Assembly (NCBI RefSeq): GCF_008704555.1
Contig: NZ_CP023702.1
Location: 5,060,001-5,124,000 of the forward strand
DNA: 64,000 nt
From: Streptomyces nitrosporeus
GTDB lineage: Bacteria > Actinomycetota > Actinomycetes > Streptomycetales > Streptomycetaceae
Direction of reading: 5' to 3'
Part shown: in pieces, positions 25,887 through 34,209 of the stretch
How the letters are laid out: the number at the start of each line of letters is the position of its first letter
How positions within the stretch are numbered: position 1 is the stretch's first letter
Made by a program: the position numbers and the translations under genes
Notes under the pieces: model-generated
What the model was told of the DNA's origin: nothing
Database searches by the model: none
The model's input: the letters and a program-made list of their open reading frames with translations, nothing else

Positions 25887-26725
25887 GCACCGAGGCATCC
25901 GGCCTCTCCCGGCTGTCGGTCAACCAGGAGACCGTGCGCCAGTGGTCCCTGCCCCAGCTCGCCGAAGGGTGCGCGAAGGCCGGTCTCTCCCAGGTCGGCC
26001 TGTGGCGGGCCCCCGTGCAGGAGTACGGCGTCGAACGCGCCGGGCAGCTGATGAAGGACACCGGCCTCACCGTCACCAGCCTCTGTCGGGGCGGCTTCCT
26101 CACCGCGAGCGACCCCGCCGGACGCGCCCGCGCGCTGGACGACAACCGGGCGGCCGTCGACGAGGCGGTGGGCGTGAACACCGACACCCTGGTCCTGGTC
26201 TCCGGCGGGCTCCCCGAGGGCGACAAGGACCTCTACGGTGCCCGTGAGCGCATCGCGGACGCCCTGGCCGAACTCGCCCCGTACGCGGCCGAGCGCGGTG
26301 TCCGCCTCGCGATCGAACCGCTGCACCCGATGTTCGCCTCGGACCGCTGCGTGGTCTCCACCCTGTCCCAGGCCCTGGACATCGCGGAACGTTTCCCGGC
26401 CGAGCAGGTCGGCGTGGTCGTCGACACCTACCACGTCTGGTGGGACGACCGGGCGCCCGAGCAGATCGCCCGGGCCGGGGCGGCCGGCCGGATCCACTCC
26501 TTCCAGCTCGCCGACTGGATCACCCCGCTCCCGGCGGGCGTCCTGGTGGGCCGGGGACAGCTGGGTGACGGGAGCGTGGACTTCCGGGCCATCCGGCGGC
26601 ACGTCGAGGCGACGGGCTTCGACGGTCCGATCGAGGTGGAGATCTTCAACGAGGGACTCTGGGCGCGGGACGGCGGCGACGTGGTGGCCGAGGTGGCCGC
26701 CCGGTACCTGGAACACGCCTGCTGA
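25883..26725 (+). CDS. Sugar-phosphate isomerase/epimerase-family TIM-barrel protein
   Basis: 280 aa, AP-endonuclease-2-type barrel. Metal ligands are visible in RLAIEPLHPM (Glu), VGVVVDTYHVWWD (Asp/His), RIHSFQLADWI (His) and PIEVEIFNE (Glu). It is the last gene of the LacI-controlled operon and overlaps the DUF993 gene by 4 bp. It probably interconverts the sugar intermediate handled by the two preceding enzymes. Its stop codon lies inside the first unit of a 23-bp tandem repeat. Confidence 0.88.
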   Translation: MSTEASGLSRLSVNQETVRQWSLPQLAEGCAKAGLSQVGLWRAPVQEYGVERAGQLMKDTGLTVTSLCRGGFLTASDPAGRARALDDNRAAVDEAVGVNTDTLVLVSGGLPEGDKDLYGARERIADALAELAPYAAERGVRLAIEPLHPMFASDRCVVSTLSQALDIAERFPAEQVGVVVDTYHVWWDDRAPEQIARAGAAGRIHSFQLADWITPLPAGVLVGRGQLGDGSVDFRAIRRHVEATGFDGPIEVEIFNEGLWARDGGDVVAEVAARYLEHAC

Positions 26726-26824
26726 GAGAGCCGTACCGCACCTGCTGAAAGGGCCGGAACGCGCCTGCTGAGAAAGCCGGAACGAGCCTGCTGAGAAGCT
26801 GGAACGCGCCTGCTGGGAGCCGGT
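26717..26824. repeat. 23-bp tandem repeats carrying the preceding gene's stop codon
   Basis: About 4.5 copies of GCCTGCTGAGAAAGCCGGAAC-like units. Successive TGA triplets stand at 26723, 26746, 26769 and 26792, exactly 23 bp apart; the fifth copy has TGG. The first TGA is the real stop of the isomerase gene, so its terminal Ala-Cys-stop codons have been multiplied. Because 23 is not a multiple of three, the extra stops fall in successive different frames. Confidence 0.8.
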
Positions 26825-26847
26825 CGCACCGGCGAATGCAAAGAGAT

Positions 26848-26870
26848 CGCAAAGGCGTGCAACCTTTGCG
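26848..26870. promoter_or_regulatory. Inverted repeat CGCAAAGG-CGTGCAA-CCTTTGCG
   Basis: A perfect 8-bp palindrome with a 7-bp loop in the 390-bp gap between two convergent genes, with a further GCAAAGAGATCGCAAAG direct half-repeat on its left. Its moderate AT content makes it stand out from its surroundings. It could be a weak terminator or a regulator site; nothing else functional was recognised in 26871-27116. Confidence 0.45.
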
Positions 26871-27116
26871 TACCTTCCCCGGTCGTATGTTGCGTCGGGA
26901 CTTCCGGGGAGGGGTCCGGGGGGAACGGGAAGACCCGACGGGAGGGGAAAGCGAGGGGGGTCCGGCCTGACGGCCGGGCCCCATTCCGCTGTCCGGGCCC
27001 GCCGCCTCCGCCCGGGGCCGTGGCCTTCGCCCTGACCCGGCGCCCCTGGGTCTCCAGGAGCTTCAAGAGATTCAGGAACTCCAGGGACGGCAGCGGCGCC
27101 GGCCGGCTGCCGCCGG

Positions 27117-27503
27117 TCAGCCGGCGCCGTCGAAACCGCGCCGGGCGGCCTCGATGTGGCCGAGGTTCCGATGGGTCCACTCGCACATGACGTCGACCGT
27201 CTTCCGCAGCGCTCGCCCCGGCCCGGTCAGGGTGTACTCGACCTTCGGCGGAACCGTGGGATACACGGTCCGCTCCACCAGGCCGTTGCGCTCCAGCATG
27301 CGCAGGTTCTGGGTGAGCATCTTGTGGCTGATGCCCTCGACCTCACCGCGCACCTCGCTGAAGCGCAGGGTGCGGTCCCCCAGCGCCTCGATGATCAGCA
27401 GCGCCCACTTGTTGGCGACGTCCGAGAAGATCTCCCGCGCCAGCGAGTCCGCGCGCCTCAGGTCGGCCTGTTCCTCGGGCGTACCGGTGAATTGCTTGGT
27501 CAC
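27117..27503 (-). CDS. HxlR-family transcriptional regulator
   Basis: 128 aa from GTG 27503. The HxlR winged helix reads SLAREIFSDVANKWALLIIEALGDRTLRFSEVRGEVEGISHKMLTQNLRMLERNGLVERTVYPTVPPKVEYTLT. The family's usual N-terminal Cys is absent here (LRRADSLAREIF). It diverges from a RidA gene across 150 bp and is the probable regulator of that gene and itself. Confidence 0.92.
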   Translation of the reverse strand: MTKQFTGTPEEQADLRRADSLAREIFSDVANKWALLIIEALGDRTLRFSEVRGEVEGISHKMLTQNLRMLERNGLVERTVYPTVPPKVEYTLTGPGRALRKTVDVMCEWTHRNLGHIEAARRGFDGAG

Positions 27504-27653
27504 TTCGATGTCACCCAGTCACTTAAAAGTGCGTTCTTCCATGTCAGCGCACACTCTCCTACGGTTTCCGAGTAACCACAAGAGAGCGAACGCGAGCCCT
27601 CAGGGCTCGTGTCCGGACGCATGCCGAGCATGCTGGCAAGGAGAGTGAACGAC

Positions 27654-28064
27654 ATGGCCGTCACCCTGGTGGACCCGCCCGGACTGCCCGCGACCGGCAT
27701 CTACCGGCAAGTGTCCGTCGCGACCGGCTCGAAGCTGGTGCACATCGCCGGCCAGGTCGCCTGGGGCGCCGACGGGGCCACGGTCGGCGTGGACGACCTG
27801 GCCGCCCAGGTCGAGCAGTGTTACCTCAACGTCGCCACCGCCCTGGCCGGGGTCGGCGGCACCCCCGACGACCTCGCGCGGCTGACCGTCTACGTCGTCG
27901 ACTGGACGCCGGACAAGATGCCCCGGCTCATGGAGGGCATCGCCCGTGCCGCAGCGAGGCTGGGGCGGTCCCCGCTGCTGCCGCCGGCCACCCTCCTGGG
28001 CGTCGCGGCCCTGGACGTCCCCGAGCACCTGGTCGAAGTGGAGGCCACGGCGATGCTCGACTGA
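27654..28064 (+). CDS. RidA-family protein (reactive imine/enamine deaminase-like)
   Basis: 136 aa, full family length. ATG 27654 follows AAGGAGAG. Core features: YRQVSVATGSKLVHIAGQVAW, QVEQCYLNVATALAGVGGTPDDLARLTVYVVDW, and the conserved C-terminal region PPATLLGVAALDVPEHLVEVEATAM. The Arg that binds the carboxylate in canonical RidA (usually S-R-x-x-V) is replaced by PPATLLG, so the substrate may differ. It is divergent from an HxlR regulator. Confidence 0.9.
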   Translation: MAVTLVDPPGLPATGIYRQVSVATGSKLVHIAGQVAWGADGATVGVDDLAAQVEQCYLNVATALAGVGGTPDDLARLTVYVVDWTPDKMPRLMEGIARAAARLGRSPLLPPATLLGVAALDVPEHLVEVEATAMLD

Positions 28065-28147
28065 CAGGAGCGGCGGGCGACCACGCCGAAGGCGCCGGGC
28101 GGGCAGGACGGGCCGAGCGGGGCGGGCGGTGAGGGGCGGGGCCGGGC

Positions 28148-28714
28148 TCACACGAGCAGCGGCGGTGAGGGCAGCCGGAAGTGGTCGGCGATGATCCGGA
28201 GGGTGAGCGCTCCGTCGGCGTTGAACCCGGGGTCGGCTTCGTACGCCGGTGTGTCCCGGCCGACGATTCCGGCATCGAGCAGCTCACGTACCAACAGGTC
28301 CCCGCTCCGCCGTGATTCGCGGCGGCCGCCCATGTTGAAGTACGTCTGCTCGAACCCGCCCCGGCTGTGGACGAACTGGAACGGGTGGGCGTCACAGTGC
28401 GGAACCATGTAGTTCTGCCCGTGCGCGCACGCGCAGGCGGGCGTGGAGGCCAGGAATACGGTCTCCACCGGCTCGGAGAGGTCCGCGCGGTCCGCGTAGC
28501 GGAAGCCGGTGACGTAGGTCGCCAGAGCCACGACGGAGAACCCGTCCGGGTCGGAGCCCGGGCCCGGACCCGCGTCGTGGGTGACCCATGTCCAGCCGGA
28601 CGACCGGCCGCCGGCGGACACGGGATGCCCGGCCTCGGCGAAGACGGCGGACAGCGTGGGCAGGCTCATGCCCTTGCAGAAGGTGGCGTACGTGCTCGGG
28701 GGGAGCCGGATCAT
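28148..28714 (-). CDS. Uncharacterised 188-aa protein, related to its upstream neighbour
   Basis: No family could be named with confidence. The N-terminal half (TYATFCKGMSLPTLSAVFAEAG, SGWTWVTHDAG, FSVVALATYVTGFRYADR) and the ending LRIIADHFRLPSPPLLV echo the neighbour at 28711-29256, which ends LVRTIADHFLLPSPPLS. A Cys/His-rich stretch, TPACACAHGQNYMVPHCDAH, is specific to this copy. The layout loosely resembles DUF6461-type Streptomyces proteins. The ATGA overlap with the upstream gene makes the pair one operon. Confidence 0.7.
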   Translation of the reverse strand: MIRLPPSTYATFCKGMSLPTLSAVFAEAGHPVSAGGRSSGWTWVTHDAGPGPGSDPDGFSVVALATYVTGFRYADRADLSEPVETVFLASTPACACAHGQNYMVPHCDAHPFQFVHSRGGFEQTYFNMGGRRESRRSGDLLVRELLDAGIVGRDTPAYEADPGFNADGALTLRIIADHFRLPSPPLLV

Positions 28715-29256
28715 TCCGCTACCACCTCCGCCGACAAGGGGGGAGAGGGCAGCAGGAAGTGGTCCGCGATCGTCCGTACGAGACGGTCCTCGTCGTCGTC
28801 CGCGTGGTCGAAGCAGTCGTGGCCGCCGCTCTCCCCCTCCTCGCAGGAGGCGCCGGGGCCTATCAGATTCGCGGCCAGCAGCTCGGCGGAGAGATGATCC
28901 GGATTCTCACCCACCCGGGACCCCACGTCCTCGAAGCTGAAGCCGAGGACCAGCCAGCCGTCACGGAAGTACGAGAAGTCCGGACCGTGCGCCTTCGGGC
29001 TGCACGGCTCGGTCACGAAGACGGCGATCTCCCCGCCGTCCCGGCAGATGCCGGTGTAGTCGACCAGGCCGTAGTCACCGGCTTCGTCGTCGAGCATGTC
29101 GTGCACGGCCCAGGACCAGCCCCTCGCCTCACCGTCGGCGAGGGGCTCGCGCAGTCGGCTGCGCAACCGCTCCGTGAGCGCGCCGGGAGGCAGCCCCCGG
29201 GCGAAGACGATGTTCATCTCGTGCCCGGGGAACGCGTGGTCCGTCCAGCCTGTCAT
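28711..29256 (-). CDS. Uncharacterised 181-aa protein, paralogue of the next gene
   Basis: The start ATG 29256 (MTGWTDHAFPGHEMNIVFARGLPPGALTERL) is preceded by GAGAGCG; ATG 29265 is the alternative. The NIVFARGLPPGALTERLRSRL opening, GWSWAVHDML, YFRDGWLVLGFSF and the ending IADHFLLPSPPLS fit a DUF6461-like layout (low confidence). A Glu/Cys/Asp-rich loop, CEEGESGGHDCFDHADDDED, precedes the last helix. Duplication with its neighbour and the 8-bp minisatellite in its 5' region are notable. Confidence 0.7.
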   Translation of the reverse strand: MTGWTDHAFPGHEMNIVFARGLPPGALTERLRSRLREPLADGEARGWSWAVHDMLDDEAGDYGLVDYTGICRDGGEIAVFVTEPCSPKAHGPDFSYFRDGWLVLGFSFEDVGSRVGENPDHLSAELLAANLIGPGASCEEGESGGHDCFDHADDDEDRLVRTIADHFLLPSPPLSAEVVAE

Positions 29257-29324
29257 CGCTCTCATGCCGGGGACCCTATGTCCGGGCACCGACAGCCGGG
29301 AGAGACCGACAGCCGGGAGAGACT

Positions 29325-29460
29325 GACCGCCTGACCGCCTGACCGCCTGACTGCCTGACTGCCTGACTGCCTGACTGCCTGACCGCCTGACCGCCTGACC
29401 GCCCGACCGCCCGACCGCCCGACCGCCCGACCGCCCGACCGCCCGACCGCCCGACCGCCC
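29325..29460. repeat. 17 tandem copies of an 8-bp unit
   Basis: Seventeen uninterrupted octamers, GACCGCCT (copies 1-3, 8-9), GACTGCCT (4-7) and GACCGCCC (10-17). They lie between the methyltransferase stop (29478) and the start of the paralogue pair (29256). Homogeneous blocks of variants show recent slippage or gene conversion. Copy number sets the distance from any upstream promoter to the paralogue pair, so expression could vary between lineages. Confidence 0.95.
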
Positions 29461-29477
29461 GGCCGACCGCCCGGCTG

Positions 29478-30233
29478 TCAGCCGAGGCCGACGGTGCCGT
29501 CCGCACGCCTGCGGAACAGCGCCGCCCACATGAAGTCCTCGCCGAACCAGGGGGAGTCGGCAGGTTCGTCCCGCATCCTGCGCAGCTCCACCTCCTCCAG
29601 ACCCTGCGGCCCGCCGAAGATCCAGCGCAACGACTCGGCCGTGTACGCCACACCGCCGTGGAGCCGGGCCGTCCGGTACAGCTCCACGTCCGACAGCTCC
29701 GACCCCATCGCCCCGGAGGCGAAGGCACCCAACGACAGATGTCCACCGGGCGCCAAGGCCCGCTCCACATAGGCGAGATAGGTGATCCGCCGGTGCGGCG
29801 GCAGATGGTGGAAGCACCCCGAGTCATGGATCAGGTCGTACGGCCCGGCCGGCGCCCCCTCGGCGAAGGCGTCCCCGCAGTGGAACCGGATGTCCGCACC
29901 CGCCTCCCGGGCCCGCTCCTCTGCCCAGGCGACAGCCCCGGGCGACAGATCGACCGCGTCCACCTCGTAGCCGAGCGACGCGAGATACAGCGCGTTGCGC
30001 CCCGGCCCGCAGCCCAGATCGAGCGCCCGCCCCGGGGTGACCAGCCCGCGTTCCACATACGACACGAGTGTCTCGTCGGGCTTCGCCGCGAAGAACGGCA
30101 CCGGCTTCGACCGGTCCTCGTAGAACCCGTCCCACCAGTCGGCCCCGCCCTTCGTCCACCGGTCCGCGTCCGGCGCGAACAGGTCGTCCATGAGCCGCAG
30201 CAGATCCTCGACCGAGCGCACGTTCCGGTCCAT
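29478..30233 (-). CDS. Class I SAM-dependent methyltransferase
   Basis: 251 aa. Motif I is ALDLGCGPGRNALYLASLG (~75-93), followed by YEVDAVDLSPGAVAWAEERA with the acidic ribose-binding Asp. Motif IV-like: PAGPYDLIHDSGCFHHLPPH. Post-motif: VERALAPGGHLSLGAF. The N-terminal region WTKGGADWWDGFYEDRSKPVPFFAAKPDETL is typical of a family of small-molecule or tellurite/thiopurine-like methyltransferases. The substrate is unknown. It may be co-transcribed with the paralogue pair across the minisatellite. Confidence 0.87.
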   Translation of the reverse strand: MDRNVRSVEDLLRLMDDLFAPDADRWTKGGADWWDGFYEDRSKPVPFFAAKPDETLVSYVERGLVTPGRALDLGCGPGRNALYLASLGYEVDAVDLSPGAVAWAEERAREAGADIRFHCGDAFAEGAPAGPYDLIHDSGCFHHLPPHRRITYLAYVERALAPGGHLSLGAFASGAMGSELSDVELYRTARLHGGVAYTAESLRWIFGGPQGLEEVELRRMRDEPADSPWFGEDFMWAALFRRRADGTVGLG

Positions 30234-30618
30234 CCCAAGCCCCCTTCGTCAGACCGGAATTCTAGCGAGAAACGAGACATCATCGCAGGTCAGAGCCGTA
30301 TCGCGAAGCTCTTCCGGGGCCGCTGAGAGCCTGCCGCGACCAAGGCGGGCCCGAGGGGCCGCGCCCGGGACGGAACAGCCCCCGGCAGCCCGCCGGAGGC
30401 TTCACAGGGGCTCCTGAGCGGTACGCCCGGACAGCTTTTCCCGGCACTTCCGCGACCGCGCCCCGGGCCCGCCGTCCCGGGTGAGATCGTCCGGCACCCG
30501 AAGGCCGGTCCAGGCAGAATCATCGACCGGGGCCGAGGCGTCGAGACCGAGGCCGTTCGGGCGGGACCACCGACCGCACACCACCGACCGCGCACCACCC
30601 GGAACGACGAGGAGAGCC
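30234..30618. other. 385-bp divergent intergenic region
   Basis: Separates the methyltransferase (minus) from the beta-lactamase-fold gene (plus). Only short imperfect repeats are seen (CCACCGACCGCACACCACCGACCGCGCACCACC at 30571-30600). GAGGAGAG just before 30619 is the ribosome site of the next gene. No ORF is supported. Confidence 0.4.
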
Positions 30619-31779
30619 ATGCTGACGAGCGGCGACGGGACCGGCACACGGGAGCAGGCCGTACACGGAGACGTACACACCGGATTCGAAGGGGTCCGTG
30701 AGGTCTTCACGCAACTGACCCGGCAGCAACCACAGCCCACCGGGCTGCAGTTGGCGGTGTACCGCAACGGCACACGCCTGGTGGACCTCTGGTCCGGGCC
30801 GGGGGTGGACGGGGACACCATGACCGGCGTGTTCTCGGTGAGCAAGGGCGCGGCCCACATCGTCGTGGCCCTGCTCGTCCAGGACGGCGTACTCGACCTG
30901 GACCGCGAAGTGGCCTCCTACTGGCCGGAGTTCGCACAGGCCGGCAAGGAGCGCGTCACCCTGCGGCAACTCCTGGCCCACCAGGCCGGGGTGATCGGCG
31001 TCGACGAGGTGTTCACCGTCGAGGAACTGGCCGACGACCGCCTGATGGCCGAGCGGCTCGCCGCACAGGCCCCCTACTGGGAGCCCGGCACGGCCTTCGG
31101 CTACCACGGCCTCGTCATCGCCGCCCTCACCGGGGAGGTCGTGTACCGGGCCACCGGACGCACCCTCCACGACTGGTGGGAGCAGCGCGTACGCCGCCCG
31201 TACGGTGTCGACTTCTACCTGGGGCTGCCCGAGGAACTGGAGCCCCGCTACCTGCCCGTACAGCCCGAAGTCACCGATCCGGGCCAGGTCCCGCCGGCCG
31301 AGGACAAGCTGGTGGCCATAGCCTTCAGCACCGAGCACATGCCGGACCTGTCGGTCTTCCCCAACACGCGGCGCGTCAGGGAGCTGGGGCAGGCGTCGGC
31401 GGGCGGGGTGGCCTCCGCCCGGGGCGTGGCCGGCGCCTACGCGGCCGTCATCGGCGGCCTGGACGACAGGCCCGCGCTGCTCACCCCCGGTACCGTCACC
31501 GCCTTCAGCCAGGTCCACTCCGAGGGCATCGACCTGGTGGGCGGCGGCGAGTCCCGTTTCGCCCTGGGGTTCCAGGTCTTCCACCAGCGCTACCCCGCCG
31601 CGCCCCCGGACGCCTTCGGCCACGGGGGAGCGGCCGGCGCCCTCGCCTTCGCGAGCCCGGGCCAGGGCCTGGCGTTCGCCTACCTCCGCGACCGGTTCGC
31701 GGACGGGGACCAGACGGACAGGGAGCGCGCCCTGCTGGTCGAGGCGGTGACAGAAGCGGCGGCCCGCACCGACGGTTAG
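30619..31779 (+). CDS. Serine beta-lactamase-fold hydrolase (class C / esterase type)
   Basis: 386 aa, no signal peptide. The SxxK nucleophile motif is in TGVFSVSKGAAHIV (Ser ~73). The tyrosine motif is in EPGTAFGYHGLVIAALTGEVV, and an FGHGGAAGALAFASP motif near the C-terminus corresponds to the HxG-like third motif. The fold is shared by class C beta-lactamases, DD-peptidases and EstB-type esterases. The cytosolic sequence and the overall pattern favour an esterase-like enzyme over a resistance determinant. ATG 30619 follows GAGGAGAG. Confidence 0.9.
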   Translation: MLTSGDGTGTREQAVHGDVHTGFEGVREVFTQLTRQQPQPTGLQLAVYRNGTRLVDLWSGPGVDGDTMTGVFSVSKGAAHIVVALLVQDGVLDLDREVASYWPEFAQAGKERVTLRQLLAHQAGVIGVDEVFTVEELADDRLMAERLAAQAPYWEPGTAFGYHGLVIAALTGEVVYRATGRTLHDWWEQRVRRPYGVDFYLGLPEELEPRYLPVQPEVTDPGQVPPAEDKLVAIAFSTEHMPDLSVFPNTRRVRELGQASAGGVASARGVAGAYAAVIGGLDDRPALLTPGTVTAFSQVHSEGIDLVGGGESRFALGFQVFHQRYPAAPPDAFGHGGAAGALAFASPGQGLAFAYLRDRFADGDQTDRERALLVEAVTEAAARTDG

Positions 31780-31875
31780 GGACGGGGCCCGGCCCGGGAC
31801 TGCACGGAAACAGGCACCGGGCCGGGCACGCACAGCCGCACCCCGTGGGACAGAGGGTCCCTATAGGGTGACCTG

Positions 31876-32106
31876 GTGATTTCACACATAGGTCCCCTGG
31901 AGCTGCTGGTCCTGGTGCTCGTAGGACTGCTCTTCCTCGCCGTACCGCCGTTCATCGCCCACCGCAGGGGGGTGCGGCGCCTGTGGCTGGTCGTCGTGGT
32001 CAGCGTGATCGGTGCCTTCACCGGCCTGTTCTGGTTCGTGGCCCTGTTCATGGCGCTGGCGATGCCTGCCCGCGATTCCGGTCCGGTGCCGCTGCCGGAG
32101 AGGTGA
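31876..32106 (+). CDS. Small two-helix membrane protein, superinfection-immunity-like
   Basis: 76 aa from GTG 31876, preceded by AGGGTGA. Two hydrophobic segments, LLVLVLVGLLFLAVPPFIAH (~9-29) and LWLVVVVSVIGAFTGLFWFVALFMALAM (~36-63), are joined by a basic loop, HRRGVRR. The size and PxxIAxxR...V.G...FW.ALFMAL pattern fit the family named superinfection immunity protein, common in actinomycetes with no proven phage role. It stands alone. Confidence 0.65.
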   Translation: MISHIGPLELLVLVLVGLLFLAVPPFIAHRRGVRRLWLVVVVSVIGAFTGLFWFVALFMALAMPARDSGPVPLPER

Positions 32107-32225
32107 CCGGCCCGCGACCGTACCCCCGCCTCCGGCCGGCCGACGCGCCTGCCCGCCCGCAACGCCATGAACGCCCCGGACGGTCCGGACAGTCCGGCCA
32201 CCGTGCCGACCGCCGGGCGACAGGT

Positions 32226-32966
32226 TCAGCCGCGCCCCGTCCCGGGCCGCCGTGCGACGAAGACGAACTCCCTGCCCGGACGGTCGGGCGCGTCACGGAC
32301 GTCCTCGACCTCGAACCCCTGGGCGGCGAGGTCGTTCTCGACCTCCTGCCGCTCCCGGAAACGCAGCGTCGAGTCCGAGGTCAGAACCTGCCCGTCGGCC
32401 GCGAACACGAAGGTCCACCGGAACGACACCAGCGGCAGAGCCACCCCGGTGACCTCGACCCAGCTCTCCACCGCGCCCACACCGGGAATCTCCGCCACCC
32501 CGTACGAGGCATTCCGGTTCCACTCCTCCCAGGCCCGCCGTCCCGGCACCCGCGTCTCGAACACCAGCCGCCCGCCCGGCCGGAGGGCCTCGTACGCCGA
32601 TCGCAGGGTCGTCCGCCACATCTCCGGCCCGGTGATCGCCTGCGCGACGTTCGCCGTCATCGTCACCAGGCCGACCCGGAGCGGCAGAGCCGCCGAGGCG
32701 TCCCCGCAGATCCACCGCACCCGCTCGCCGCCGGGTTTGGCCCGCGCCACCTCGACGGAGGCGCGGGCCGGATCCACCCCGGTGACCTCCACACCCCGTG
32801 CGGCCAGCAGCAGCGCGAACACACCCGTCCCGCACCCGATGTCGAGCACCTGCCGTGCCCCGAACTCCTCGGTCATCGCGAGATAGGCGTCGAGATCACC
32901 ACGCCCGGGGTCGAGCGGATCGTAGATCGCGGCCAGGCGGGGATGGCGGAACTCGGCGTCGTCCAT
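32226..32966 (-). CDS. Class I SAM-dependent methyltransferase
   Basis: 246 aa from ATG 32966. The N-terminus LAAIYDPLDPGRGDLDAYLAM is followed by motif I, QVLDIGCGTGVFALLLA (~40-56), then VEVTGVDPARASVEVARAK and RWICGDASAALPL. YEALRPGGRLVFETRVPGRRAWEEW is the post-motif. The family is often annotated as methyltransferase domain 25. The substrate is unknown. It is convergent with the remnant at 33197 and shares the hairpin there. Confidence 0.87.
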   Translation of the reverse strand: MDDAEFRHPRLAAIYDPLDPGRGDLDAYLAMTEEFGARQVLDIGCGTGVFALLLAARGVEVTGVDPARASVEVARAKPGGERVRWICGDASAALPLRVGLVTMTANVAQAITGPEMWRTTLRSAYEALRPGGRLVFETRVPGRRAWEEWNRNASYGVAEIPGVGAVESWVEVTGVALPLVSFRWTFVFAADGQVLTSDSTLRFRERQEVENDLAAQGFEVEDVRDAPDRPGREFVFVARRPGTGRG

Positions 32967-33142
32967 GCGGCTGAAGGATAGGTGCCGCAGCCTCGGGTGA
33001 TCACCCGTTTCCCCACCTGCCTCTCCGCTCGCCCGGGACGCCGTCCCGGGCCCCGGCGACCTCTCACCGGCACGGGGGAAGCGGTCCACCTGCCCCGCAC
33101 CGGCGGCAGGAAAAGGGTGCGGCGCCGCGCGGACGACAAAGG

Positions 33143-33184
33143 CCCACGGGCCGTCCGCGGAGAGGGCGGACGGCCTGTGGGCCC
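33143..33184. terminator. Strong hairpin upstream of IS C
   Basis: GGCCCACGGGCCGTCCGC and GCGGACGGCCTGTGGGCC pair across an 8-bp loop (one mismatch). It follows the stop of the gene remnant at 33197-33260 and so marks the original 3' end of that gene. Confidence 0.75.
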
Positions 33185-33196
33185 TGCGTTCAGTAC

Positions 33197-33260
33197 TCAG
33201 CTGATGGCCTGGAAGTCGAGCCAGCCGCTGGTGCCGGCGGCAACCCGCTGCCGGGTCTGT
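33197..33260 (-). pseudogene. Last codons of a gene severed near IS C
   Basis: The minus frame reads AAGTSGWLDFQAIS-stop, with a terminator hairpin right behind it. Upstream the frame dissolves into unrelated AT-richer sequence before IS C (from 33299). Too short to identify. Confidence 0.4.
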
Positions 33261-33298
33261 CAAACGAGCGGTGTAACTCGGGTTGTTGAGGGCTGCTG

Positions 33299-34193
33299 AG
33301 CCTCTTTCATCCTGAGTAGTCGCAGGTCAGGAGTGTGTGGATGGCCTGGGCGATGGTGCCGGTGCGTCGAGTGGAGCATCTGGCCCGCCGGAGGATCCGC
33401 CAGGATTTCAGCTGTGCGAAGGCGCGTTCTCCGGGGCCCTCAGCCGGGCGTGGTCGCGGTTGAACTGCTGGTATTGGGCGGGTTGTCCGTGGTGGTGGTG
33501 GTACGGGGTGCGGACGGTGGCGCCGGCGCCCTGGTAGGCCCGGTCGGTGAGGACGGGGATCTGCCTCATGGGACAGGCTTGGATGATGCCGTGGGAGCGG
33601 GCCGCTGTCAGATCGTGGGTACGGCCCGCTGTCGCGTGGGAGAACCAGAGCGGTGTGCCGTCCGGGCGTGCGATGACCTGGACGTTCATGCCGTGTTGCT
33701 TGCGCTTTTGGCTGTAGTACGGCTGGTCGGCGGCGACGCGGTCGGTGGGGATTAGGGTGCCGTCGACGATGACGGAGTCTCCCTCGCCCAGCCCGGCCAG
33801 CGCCTCCTGCAGGCCGGGCGCCGGGCAAGCCGGATCTGAAGGGTCTCGTCGACGTGGCGCCAGGCCGTGGTCTCAAAGACGCCGAACCCGGCGCCCACCT
33901 GTGCGAACGTCTCGTTCTTGCGCAAGTGCGCCAGGGTCGGCAGGGCCTGCTTGAAGCAGCTCAACCGCCGCCAGGTCGAGCGCGGTTAACGCCTTCGGGC
34001 GTAGATGAGCCATGAGACATGCTCGACCAGCTCGTGCGGGACGTCGAGCATGCAAGGATACGGAACCAACGAAGCCCCCCCGGCCGTCGGCGTGTTGAGT
34101 GAGATCACCACACCGACGACGAGGGGCTTCGCCATGTCACCACCCGCGCTGGCCAGCCCGTTTCACCCCCCAGACCCCAGGATGAAAGAGGCT
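33299..34193 (-). mobile_element. Degenerate insertion sequence C
   Basis: 895 bp bounded by a 16-bp perfect inverted repeat, AGCCTCTTTCATCCTG (33299-33314 and 34178-34193, complementary). It holds a broken DDE transposase. Its right end abuts IS D. Confidence 0.8.
33307..34052 (-). pseudogene. DDE transposase, multiply disrupted
   Basis: The reading can be followed from MLDVPHELVEHVSWLIYARRR, which then hits a TAA. It continues as LSCFKQALPTLAHLRKNETFAQVGAGFGVFETTAWRHVDE, shifts frame to VIVDGTLIPTDRVAADQPYY...KRKQHGMNVQVIARPDGTPLWFSHATAGRTHDLTAAR, and shifts again before FAQLKSWRILRRARCSTRR. These are the HTH_Tnp_4 and DDE_Tnp_4 parts of a typical actinobacterial IS5-group transposase. One stop and at least two frame changes mean no functional product. 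Confidence 0.8.
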
Positions 34194-34209
34194 TACTGGC
34201 CGTTTCAGA

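Noticed and set aside
31876..32106. Phage immunity function for the small membrane protein
   Set aside because: The family name alone suggests it; no phage genes or defence context are nearby.
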